This document shows positions 54,380 to 63,443 of a stretch of DNA of 64,000 nt, one piece after another (positions within the stretch are counted from its first letter, which is position 1; the number at the start of each line of letters is the position of its first letter). The notes beneath the pieces were generated by a model. The model did no database searches and was not told the DNA's origin. It saw only the letters and a list, made by a program, of their open reading frames with translations. The DNA lies in assembly GCA_030533445.1 (NCBI GenBank), contig CM060065.1, positions 3,205,841-3,269,840 on the forward strand, written 5' to 3'. This DNA is from Cyprinodon diabolis (Eukaryota; Chordata; Actinopteri; Cyprinodontiformes; Cyprinodontidae). The position numbers and the translations under genes are program-made.

Positions 54380-57300
54380 CACATTTGAATTCATCCTGCA
54401 ATGATGATTAGTGACAGTTCCAGTGTAAATGTCTTTAACAGAATATTTTTGATAGGATTTGCACAGACTGTGTGTTGCTCAAGTAGTTGGAGCGCTGCTG
54501 CAAGCTATCAATCACGTTTCCCCACCCACACCTGGTTGGGGTCAAAATCTAAATGTGAAAAAAAAAATTATTTGAAAGTGTAAAAAATAAAAAAAATAAA
54601 AACTGAAACAGAACAAGGAATGTGAAACTACACTGTGTGCAGAATTATTAGGCAAGTTGTATTTTTGATGATTATTTTATTATTGGGCCAAAATTGTGTT
54701 CTCTATCAACCCAAAAGATTCCTTTATATCAATTCATGTTTTTGAAAGATGAAGTTTTTTTTTTTTTTTTCATTTAATGAGGATGTCTGTGTGTGCGGGT
54801 AAAATATTACTCTGCAGAATTATTAGTCAACGTAATGAAAAACAAATATATACCCATCTCACGTGTTTATTTTCACCAGGTAAACCAATATAACTACTCA
54901 AAATTCAGAAATAAACATTTGCGACATTCAAAAACAAACAAAAAATAAACAAATCAGTGACCAATATAGCCACCTTTCTCCACCATGATGCTCTAAATCC
55001 TCCATCCATGGATTCTGTCAGAGTCTTGATCTGTGTGCGATCCTCATGGCGTGCAGCAGCCTCCCAGACACTGTTTCCCTCCCTGTAGATCTCACCTTTC
55101 ATGAAGGACCACAGGTTCTCCATGGGGTTCAGATCCTTTTAGCCTTTTTCTGGCCGCCACGCTGTGGTGTATTTTGATGCGTGTGACGGAGCATCGTCCT
55201 GCAGGAATATCAGGTTTTTCTGGAATGATGGCGACTTCTTCTTGTTCCGCTGTTTGAAGAAGGTGTCTTCCAGAAACTGGCAGTAGGTCTGGGAGTTGAT
55301 CTCGACTCCATCATCAACCTGAAAAGGTCCCACAAGCTCATCTTTGATGATAGCAGCCCATAGCATTACCCCACCTCCACCTTGCTGGCGTCTGAGTCGA
55401 TAAGGAACTTGCTGGTCTTTACTGATCCAGCCTGGTGCCCATCCATCCATCTGGCCCATCTAGACTCTCTCTCATTCCATCAGACCCAAACACCTTGGAG
55501 GAATCAGTCTGCAGAGATTTCTTGTTCCAATCTTGACGTTTTGTCTTGTGCGTCTTGTTCAAAGGTGGCCTTTTTTCGTCTTTCCTTACCTTGGCCAGCT
55601 CCCTGAGTATTAAGCACCTTGTGCTTCTCGGCGCTCCAGACATGTTGCAGCTCTGAAATGTGGCCCAACTGGTGGCTAATGGCTTCCTGGCAGCTTCTCG
55701 CTTCATCCTTCTCAATTCATGGGGAGTTATTTTGCGTCTTCTTTTCAACACGCTTCTTGCGCCCCTGTCGGATATTTGCCACGGACTGCTTGATTGTGCG
55801 ATGATCCCGCTTCAAAAACTTGGCAATTTCCAAACTACTGCACCGCGTTGAAAGACCTCTGACAATTTTTTACTTTTCAGAGTCTGTCAAATCACTTTTC
55901 TGACCCATTTTGCCAAAGGAAAGGAAGTTGCCTGATAATTAAGCACACCTTATATAGGGTGTTGATGTGATTAGGCCACACCCCTTCGCATTACAGGGAT
56001 GCAAACCACCTGATTTACTGAATTAGTAGTTGGCTTTCAAGCTTATACAGCTTGGAGGATTACAACATATATGAAAAGGATGATGTGGTCGAAATGGAGC
56101 CTAGGCAGAAGTTACACTGAAGAAACTGATTGCTCTCCTACATCCACCTGCGACACAGCCAATCAGCTTTGAACCACACCTCCACAAAAGCCAATCGGCA
56201 TCCAAAGCTCATCTTAAAAGGTCTCCGATACGCACCTGTCTGCTCCTGTGAGCAGGATGCGGATGCGCTGTGACTTCATTCAGATGACACAGTTTCAACC
56301 CTCCTCCTCCATTGTAGCTAAAGCTTCATCAGTGTCATTCCTCCCGGACTCTTACAGCGTTCCCTGTCTCATCTTCTGCCAGAGGTTTCTTCTCAATGGG
56401 GAGTTTTTCTTCCCCACTGTCATGCTTGCTCATCATGGACAGGTTCTCTCACCTGTTATCAAAACTGGACTTCCATCTTCCAGGTCCCTGAGTGAAGCTC
56501 TAGAATCAGCTCATGTAATCCACTGGATCCACAGACTGACCAACTTCATCTATCTCCACTCCACCACCAGTTTCAGGCCTGGGGGGGAAACAGACCTGTT
56601 CTTTGCTCCTGTTCATGCATATCTATCTAAATTAGGTGCTATGTTTCCTGCTGAGGTCTGAGCGCCAAAGACTAAGTAATTCTATCAACAAATTCCTCCT
56701 AATGATCTTTTTTCTTTGTGTGAGTTTTTCAGATTGAAATGTAATTACACAGATACTGAACACATTTTCGCACAAACCTGCTGTAAAGACCTTGGTTTTA
56801 GCGGTGAAACTTAAAGCTAACTTTATGCTTAACTGTCTCTGCAGTGACAGACTAACACTAACCTCTCATTCATGCTTAGAATATGTAAAGGAATTTTATC
56901 TCTTTATTGAAGGTTGCATGAATTATAGAGAATTGATCATTTTTATCATTGTGATGCTATGCTGCCTCCCACCTGCATACTCTCTCATTTACTTCTTGGC
57001 TTTTGTTTTTACCTCCAGATTTCCCCAACCATTTTCTCTGGAAAGAGGCCAAGATTCTTGAAGAGCAGGAGGGACACGCTGGTCTGGATGAAGAGGAATC
57101 AGAACCTCTTGAGATTAAAGAGGAGCAGGACCCCTGCTTCAGAACTGATACTGATCAGCTGGCAGTGAAGCAGGAGATCAATAGCTTCATGGTGACCTCA
57201 GATTATGAGGAAACAGAGCATAATGAGTCAGGACCAAACAGAAACCAACGCTTTTCTAACTCATCCACTGCAACTGAGAGCAAGTATCTGGAGGGAAACC

Positions 57301-58295
57301 TGGCTGAAGAGTCTGGATCAAGTAGAAATTGGAAAAATGAAAATAACATTGTAGACGACCTCCCTGGGTTAGACAGTCTCTGTAGTTCTGACTTGGGTAA
57401 TAAATCCTTGAAATGCAGCGTCTGCGGAAAAACTTTTAGCAGCAATTTCAAAATGCGAAAACATTACAGGATCCACACAGGGGAGAAACCATATTCCTGT
57501 AAGATCTGCAGGAAAGCTTTCAGAGAAAGCAAATATCTGTCAGTCCACATGAGAACTCACACAGGGGAAAAGCCATATTCATGTGAAACCTGTGGGAAAA
57601 GTTTCAGTCAAAACAGCCATTTAAGTTCTCACAAGAGAACCCACACAGGTGAGAAGCCACATCCCTGCAGCACCTGTGGGAGAAGATTCGCAGAAGCATC
57701 TGCTCTTAGAAACCACATGCTCACCCACACTGGAGAAAAGCCATTTTCCTGCCATATTTGTGGGAAAATATTGAGGTACAGCAGCAGCTTGTCTGCTCAC
57801 ATGAAAATCCACACCGGCGAGAAACCATTTGCATGTAAAACCTGTGGGAAATGCTTCAGCCACAACAGCAGCTTAATTTCCCACATGAGGATCCACACAG
57901 GAGAGAAGTCATATCAGTGCACAACGTGCGGACGCTGCTTTAGCCACAGCACCACCCTGCTGCGTCACACCAGGAGCCACACAGGAGAACGGCCGTATTC
58001 CTGCGCCACCTGTGGGAAATGTTTCAACAGCAGCAGCCACCTTACTGTCCACATGACAACCCACACCCGGGAGAAGTTATATTCCTGCACCATGTGCAAC
58101 AAACGCTTCAGTCACGGCAGTAACCTAGTGCGGCACATGAGAACCCACACTGGCGAGCGGCCATACTCCTGCCAGACATGTGCCAAAAGGTTCAAAAGCA
58201 GCACTCATCTCTCCCGACACATGAAGACACACAGGAAAGGTTGTAACCCTGAAGTGGAAATTATCCTGGAAGATGGTAGCACACCAGTCAGTTAG
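45451..58295 (+). CDS. C2H2 zinc-finger protein, ten fingers (three coding exons)
   Basis: This is probably a nuclear DNA-binding transcription factor; its target is unknown. Exon 1 (45451-45616) starts [20 protein letters not shown], then [20 protein letters not shown], an N-terminal module known from fish zinc-finger genes. It ends in phase 1. Exon 57019-58295 also starts in phase 1, so exon 1 can join it directly through GAT. It encodes an acidic linker with [12 protein letters not shown], then ten tandem C2H2 fingers (57414 to about 58240) joined by HTGEKPY/F-type linkers. An intermediate exon (50067-50510) is phase 1 on both sides and can be included without changing frame. The paralogue name cannot be given. 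Confidence 0.85.
45617..48949. other. Zinc-finger gene intron 1, mostly unassigned
   Basis: No recognisable repeat or gene. Short open frames at 46650-46913, 47472-47921 and 48059-48306 have no domain. Confidence 0.45.
48950..49180 (+). mobile_element. tRNA-derived SINE with triplicated 16-bp segment
   Basis: The body matches the SINEs at 4258 and 63070. The B-box side has GGGATCCTGAGGTTCT three times in tandem at 48971-49018, then GAGTTCGGACCC. The 3' end reads TTTGACAGTAAAGTTGAATT. Confidence 0.75.
49392..49913. mobile_element. MITE with AAGCCGGGCATACA ends
   Basis: AAAGCCGGGCATACA (left) is matched by GTGTGTGCCCGGCTTT (right) as inverted ends. A similar left end (AAGCTGGGCATACACTGTAT) at 49210 suggests a second truncated copy just upstream. 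Confidence 0.65.
50067..50510 (+). CDS. Zinc-finger gene acidic-linker exon (possible cassette)
   Basis: It follows acceptor TGTTTTCAG and encodes [35 protein letters not shown] and [20 protein letters not shown], an acidic linker like that of the last exon. A possible donor (ACACAG|GTCAGA) at 50510 gives a 444-bp exon with phase 1 at both ends. If the donor is not used, the frame continues into a broken finger and stops at 50542. Both interpretations remain open. Confidence 0.6.
50511..50569 (+). pseudogene. Remnant of a lost zinc finger after the linker exon
   Basis: A HTGQ linker is followed, after a frameshift and stop, by [13 protein letters not shown] sequence, the start of a C2H2 finger. 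The finger sequence then ends exactly where the hAT MITE begins at 50570. The rest of the finger array is missing. Confidence 0.65.
50570..51290. mobile_element. hAT-type MITE, copy 2, with a nested TTAA MITE
   Basis: It begins CAGGGCTCCCACTGATCCTT and shares AACTAAGGCCTTCATTTGTA, TTACCACATCATAAATAAGA and AGTTCAGTAGTTGTCAAAAA with 22611-23048. The copy is longer because of 51007-51132 and further sequence. The right end was not found. Confidence 0.68.
51007..51132. mobile_element. Small TTAA-flanked MITE
   Basis: TTAA lies at 51003-51006 and 51133-51136. The ends are AGGGGAACGCC and GGCGTTCCCCGT. The 126-bp element shares AACGGCTCCAAATGACAC with the repeats at 9010 and 38232. piggyBac-like by target site. 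Confidence 0.75.
51690..52480. repeat. Dispersed repeat, partner of 38430-38875
   Basis: It starts CAGTGTTGCCAACTCCTCAG, a terminus I recall from common fish DNA transposons. It shares the GTGGTCCACTAGGGAGCC and GGGACTCCTGCGGAAGCAGG blocks. No transposase is seen. Confidence 0.55.
52481..54630. other. Zinc-finger gene intron 2, AT-rich, few recognisable parts
   Basis: Contains the weak hAT fragment at 53743-53994 and a short (TA)n at 54352-54380. The rest is unassigned. Confidence 0.45.
53743..53994 (-). pseudogene. Possible hAT transposase fragment
   Basis: The 83-residue minus frame contains [20 protein letters not shown], then [19 protein letters not shown]. The pattern (a tryptophan helix, then a short segment before a conserved aromatic) resembles the stretch after the BED finger in hAT transposases. 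It has no flanking hAT domains, so this is a weak call. Confidence 0.45.
54631..56094 (-). pseudogene. Tc1-like transposon, minus strand, broken transposase
   Basis: CACTGTGTGCAGAATTATTA follows TA at 54629-54630. Minus-strand transposase words run from 55905 down: [13 protein letters not shown] start, [38 protein letters not shown], and [20 protein letters not shown]. Stops break the frame. The outer end is cut at 56094 by the repeat at 56095. It is the same family as 24645-27400. Confidence 0.85.
56095..56734 (+). repeat. Unclassified ~700-bp repeat, copy B
   Basis: It has the same left end (ATGGAGCCTAGGCAGAAGTT) and right end (TTTTTCAGATTGAA) as 43762-44495, with small deletions. It truncates the Tc1-like copy next to it and lies 285 bp before the finger exon. 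Confidence 0.72.
57019..58295 (+). CDS. Zinc-finger gene terminal exon, linker plus ten C2H2 fingers
   Basis: Acceptor TTTTACCTCCAG precedes 57019. After the linker the fingers begin [20 protein letters not shown]. Finger starts include [64 protein letters not shown] and CQTCAKRF. All ten keep two Cys and two His. The protein ends EDGSTPVS. There is no KRAB or BTB domain. Confidence 0.93.
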
Positions 58296-58925
58296 AGTTA
58301 ATGCTGCTCAATGTGACTGCGGAATCTGCTACATCGATAGCTTCCTACAACCATTTAGAGAAATGTTTGCTTATTTTCACTAACTATAAATAACAAAGTT
58401 CTAAACCAGATCACTAAACTTGACATGATTGTCTTTCTGAATGCAAAACTTCTACCCCCATAGATTTCCTCCTTTATATCAAAGCAATGCGACACGCAGC
58501 ATTTGATCAGTCCTCATAGTTACTGAACTGGTTTTGAAAATGTTCTTCTATTATAAACACTTCATCCAAACTTATTTACTGCTGGTAATCCTCGGTTAAT
58601 TCAGAAGTCACTGTATTTTGGACTTGTAGTCTATTTGGGTTTTATACACTTTTTGGCCAAAAGCATTTGTTGAACTCAAGTGTTTTGTTTACTTTCTTGG
58701 CATTAAGTCCAATAATGAATTTTTCCCAACAAATAATTATTCCTCAGTCATATATTAGATGAGTAAATTGGTTAAATGATTGGGAAGAGCAATAGCACAG
58801 CCAACAGTTCCCAGAGGCGGGTCAGAAACTGCTGAGGGGGGGCGAGTTCCCCCTCTCATGTTACATTCAGATGAGATCAGCAGCCACATGCACAGTGGGC
58901 TCAGCCCCACAGTTCAAATGAAAAG
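58296..58925. other. Probable 3' UTR and downstream of the zinc-finger gene
   Basis: No canonical AATAAA is visible before the hAT MITE at 58934. The first clear AATAAA is in the solo LTR at 59853. Confidence 0.45.
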
Positions 58926-58933
58926 ATCTCTAG

Positions 58934-60085
58934 CAGTGGCGGCCGGCCCATAGGGGGCGCTGGGGCACCGTCCTCCCTGATAAGAAGAGAGAAACGTAAA
59001 ATATATTTTTAGAAATTAACTCATAAATGTCAGTTTTACTCTCTAGAGTGTGTACCTATAAGCAAAATGGCCAATCAGCGTCTCAGAATGTTATGGTCTT
59101 GGGGCGCTGAAAATACAGCGCTTTTACAGGCTTCTGCACCCCATGGCGAACGTAACGAGCGAGATGCAGCTTCCACCAAATTCGGTGAGATCCTTATTTA
59201 TCTACCCGTTTGCCAGAAGAACATCCCTGTTGTAGGGTAGGAAAATTTCATGTCATGGTTATTGTGTCTGTGACGAATCCACCTCATCACTTAAAACAAC
59301 CTCTAACTTTGCGCTGTTATTCCTGTTATACTGTGCTTGTGAGGACCAATTCACTCGCGCTGAGCCCAGTAGCTCCATTAACTTAAAACACACAAGCTGT
59401 CCTGGTTACCTGCTGGCGTATTGAGGGTGCACACTTAATATTTCAGTGGGGTTAGCCGTGTGTGTGGGGGTGTGTGTGTGTACGTGTTTATGCTTCGGGG
59501 ACCTGTCATCTTCAGTCTGGCTGCGTCTTTGCTGGGTTCAAACCCAGTTTGGTGTAATTGAATAAGTCAATGAATCTGTGTAAAGGAATTAAGTTGTAAA
59601 AATGATTTGTTTTTGTATATCAATTGTTTGTGGAGGTAATATATGGACAAAACTGATTAATGAGAAGAAATCAGAAATAAGAGAGCCTGAGGGGAGGGGC
59701 TTAAACTATTCAATGAGGCCCGTGGGAAGAAAAGCGGCCATTTCTGTTTTCTGTTTCTTTGTTACATTGCTGGTAACTGGAGGGAGGCTGAGGCCCAGAG
59801 TATCTTCTATATGTTTAGTTTCTTTTGCACCCTGTTTTGAGTTTTTGAGCACAATAAATCACAAACACCGGTAACCCGACTGAGCCTGGATTCTTGGAGG
59901 CCAAAGAACCCCGTCACAGTGACCCAAATCATCACTGTTACTGTTATTATATAGTAAATTAAATCATTACTGTTCAATTGTATTTCATTTCCAAATTTTT
60001 ATTTGAATTCTTATTCCGGATTAGTTGGAGACAAACACTAGGCTATATCAGCCCCACCAAAAATATTTTTCACCAGCCGCCACTG
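58934..60085. mobile_element. hAT-type MITE with perfect 8-bp duplication
   Basis: It starts CAGTGGCGGCCGGC and ends CCAGCCGCCACTG. ATCTCTAG lies at 58926-58933 and 60086-60093. It contains a solo LTR at 59269-59918, so the element proper is about 500 bp. Confidence 0.9.
59269..59918 (+). mobile_element. Solo LTR nested in the hAT MITE
   Basis: It begins TGTGACG and ends CGTCACA. The flanks GTGTC and GTGAC match at 4 of 5 bases. AATAAA at 59853-59858 fits the LTR poly(A) site and gives the orientation. Confidence 0.78.
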
Positions 60086-60405
60086 ATCTCTAGGTGTATG
60101 ATCGGGGGGAGGGGTGTCACAGTTCAAACATAGTTTCTGCACAAGGTAAGGTCCAGAAAGACATGCTTGCAGCTGGCATGGAGAAACACGACTATTCTGA
60201 CCAAGTCCAACCCCTTATGAAGTAGAAATATAATCCACTCCACCACTCACTTCAAAGGTCACCCTCTCTCTGCTGGTAAGAGTTCACATGTTCAACTGTC
60301 CACATGTGACGAAGGCCGTGCCTTTGATCTTGTGCACCTGTAACTTTCAAAGTAAAATGTTTCCATGACTCTGGGTCTTCATGCAGACCAGTTTCTAAAG
60401 AATTA

Positions 60406-61103
60406 CCCCATTTACACTACCTTTGAAAAACCGTGCCGAGACCGGTCCGAGCTCAGTAACTGAGATAACTTATGGTGTGTAAATGGAAAGCAAACTGAAC
60501 TGAACCGAGCTAGACACAACCGGACCGCGCTAACTGCAGACCAGTTCCAGAGGTGGGCTCGGCTCGGTTTTTCCCTGGCCCGGTGCTCTGATAACAAGAG
60601 CGCATGAGCAGAACCCGTCATCTTCATCTGGCTGCACATCGCGATTCACACTCCATTCCAGTAGTTGGCGGTAACGCCCCTCCGGAAGTTGCCAACCAAC
60701 ACAAAACAGAAGAACAACAACTATAAACATCCACGAAAGGTTGCCGTCTTCGACTGAACCTCCACAAATAACGAAATACAGCAATAATAATCAAGCATAA
60801 CTTTCTGAATGTGACGGGCGCCGCCATTTTGATTTGCTTGATTCCCTCCTTCTTCGTCTTCTTCTTCTTGTGTTTTATGGCGGTTGGCAAACAACGTTTG
60901 GTGCATTACTGCCACCAACTGCTTGATTTCCTCCTTCAATACTGGCAGTAATACCACAGACCGTCACTAGGAGGCGAGGAGTCGAGGAACCGAGATAGCG
61001 TGATGTGTAAACGGTCGTCAGAACCGAGCTCGGCCTGGTTAACTGGTCCGAGCTCGGACCGGTCTCTGCATGGATCGGTTTTTAAAGGGTAGTGCTAATG
61101 GGG
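60406..61103. mobile_element. TA-flanked MITE with ~30-bp inverted ends
   Basis: The ends CCCCATTTACACTACC and (reversed from the right) CCCCATTAGCACTACC continue into AAAAACCG on both sides, inside TA dinucleotides. The interior carries two I-LINE-like termini in opposite orientation (60645-60715 and 60838-60935). Confidence 0.75.
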
Positions 61104-61510
61104 TATACATGTGCAAATAAGCTGGTAAAAGTGTAAAACAGGTAAAAAAATAAAACAGTTGCAGTGGCCTTTATGTATGTTGCATTTAGAGTTGCAGTAA
61201 TCTGATGTTAATATCTGGTGCTATATTAAGTAGAAGTAAAAACTTGTCTAAAAATATAATTACTCCAGTAAAGTACAGATAGCCAAACTTTCTAGGTAAG
61301 TTAGGTAATAAAGAATTTGTGCTGTGTTACTTGACACCTCCAGATCTATTCAGTCTATTTCTGTAAGAATTTAGTTTTTTTTAATCACTTGAACAGCAGG
61401 AACATTCCCCCTTTATAGGCTTCTGTCTTTGTTATTATTTCATAACACTCTGTTTAAGGTGAGTTGCATTAACTGATCGCAGGAGGTGGATCTACGGGGT
61501 TTATCTATTA

Positions 61511-62128
61511 CACCGTTTACACTACCCCTCTGAAACCGATCTACGCCGAGTTCAGACCGAGTTTGGATCAGTTAACTGCAGAGTTTAGTTCTAATGACCA
61601 TGTACACATCACGCTAGCACATTTATCTGCCTGCTATCGGTGGTGAACCATACTACTGCTCTCAAGGCGGGAACTACGCAAACAAAAATGGCGGCACTCA
61701 TAAAATTGAGGAAGGTATGCCTGGATAGCGTCCTTGGGCCAAATTTCAATGAGCCTCAGTCTCAGCATCATCACAGGTTCTTTTGATGCCCTTTATTGTT
61801 AATAGGCTCAGAAAAAGCTGGTGTTGTGAACAGGTGAGGAGATCTGTGAAATTCAAAGGTTCAGGGTTCGGGTTAACCCAGAAAACCCGCAAAATGAGTC
61901 AGCTGACAATAAATAGGAGATGACACGGTCTGCTAATGCGCTCTTTTTGTCATCAGAGAACTGATCCTCAACTTAACCGTGTCAAGCCCTACTGTTGAAC
62001 TAGTACTAGATTTAGCGAGGTTCTGTTGGGTCTGGTTCAGTTGCCTTCCCTTTATACTCAACAGTTATCTTGGTTACCTTGATTGGACCGATTTTTGCAC
62101 GATTTCAAAAGGCTACTGTAAATGGGCT
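61511..62128. mobile_element. Second TA-flanked MITE of a related family
   Basis: The left end CACCGTTTACACTACCCCTC and the right end, reversed (AGCCCATTTACAGTAGCC), resemble the element at 60406. It contains AAAATGGCGGCACTC. TA is present at 61509-61510 and 62129-62130. Confidence 0.65.
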
Positions 62129-62714
62129 TAATGCAAACCAATAGCAGTGAAGCGATCAGCTGTGAATTCCTCACGGAAAGCTGTCACCGCTCTTCTGTCA
62201 CGGAATGGGGACGATCTTTCCTGACAAAAACCAAGTGCACACATTTTATTTTTTAGAGCAGGATTTCCTCTACTTGCACTCAAAACTTTTAATTCCCACA
62301 TTCACGACTTCTGCTTTGTCTCCAATCTGTTCTCTTCACCATCACATCTGTTTCTGCTCTATTCTCCATCAAATCTGTTCTCTCAGATCTAATGCTTCTT
62401 ACAGAGATATTTTCTCCTCTCATTTACTTTTGCAGTCTTATGGGAAAAGATAAAAATACAAAAAATGCACAGTAACCTATTTACACTGGATTTTAAGTTA
62501 TTGTTGGATTCAAACTAAACAGAAAGTTTGGTAGACAGATAAATATAATATCCAGATATAATATGCAGCAATCTCCCCTATTTACTATTAGGCCAAAACT
62601 ACTGTCACTTTCAAATTGATGCAAAGTGTGTTGCGTTGAGAAACACATTTTTTTGTATGTAGTTTAAAGTGAAACAGAGGAGCCTTCCCTCTTGTTTCAT
62701 GGTAATATTCAGTG

Positions 62715-62830
62715 CCTGGTGAAAGTATTCGGCCCCCTTGAACTTATCGCCAAATTTCAGGCTTCAAAGATAAAGATTTAAAAAAACATTGCAATTCTTT
62801 GTGGAGAATCAAGAAGTAGAAGGAGATTTA
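62715..62830 (+). mobile_element. Tc1-like terminal fragment
   Basis: CAGTGCCTGGTGAAAGTATT, then CGGCCCCCTTGAACTT and ATTTCAGGCTTCAAAGATAA, is a terminus I know from a widespread fish and frog Tc1 family. No transposase follows. Confidence 0.7.
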
Positions 62831-63069
62831 TTGGCTGTTTTAAACTTTTTTACCAAAAAAATTAAAAGAATAATATATAATATTTTATTAATTAGTAACA
62901 ATATTGACTAGGGCCTACGAAACAAAAAAAAAATAATTGCCATTTTCCTTATTTTTTTTATAATCTCTAATTGTGGTTAACTCTCCATAAGCTCCTGTAA
63001 CTTTATGTAGCATTAAATGTAAAAAAAATAAATAAAGAAAATCCTTTTATTGTCCAACAATGGAGAAAT

Positions 63070-63240
63070 ACCCTCTCTGCTTTTAACCCATCTCCTTGGG
63101 GAGCAGTGGGCTGCCATTGTGCGGCGCCCAGGGAGCAGTGTGGGGTTAAGTGTGGCAGTCTGTGGGGAACCAACCAGATACTTGCAACCTTTTCACAGCA
63201 CAAGCTTACTGCTCTAACCACAAGGCCAATACTCCCCCTA
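63070..63240 (-). mobile_element. tRNA-derived SINE, third copy
   Basis: On the minus strand it starts GGCCTTGTGGTTAGAGCAGT (A-box-like). The body contains GGGGAGCAGTGGGCTGCCAT on the + strand. The B box is degraded. Confidence 0.72.
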
Positions 63241-63443
63241 AAGAAACCCTTTAAAGAGGAATGCTTTATCATTGGCAGAAGTAGGAAGGAGCTGGTTAAA
63301 TATTCTTCAACAATCTTTAAAGGGATTTTGATTTTTAGGAACATTTTCAGAAGAGTAATCACTTTATCAAATCAATTTAAACATAATTTATCAATACCAA
63401 AGGAAAATCAAATTTTGCAGTAACTCAGCGTTTTCTTAACCAG

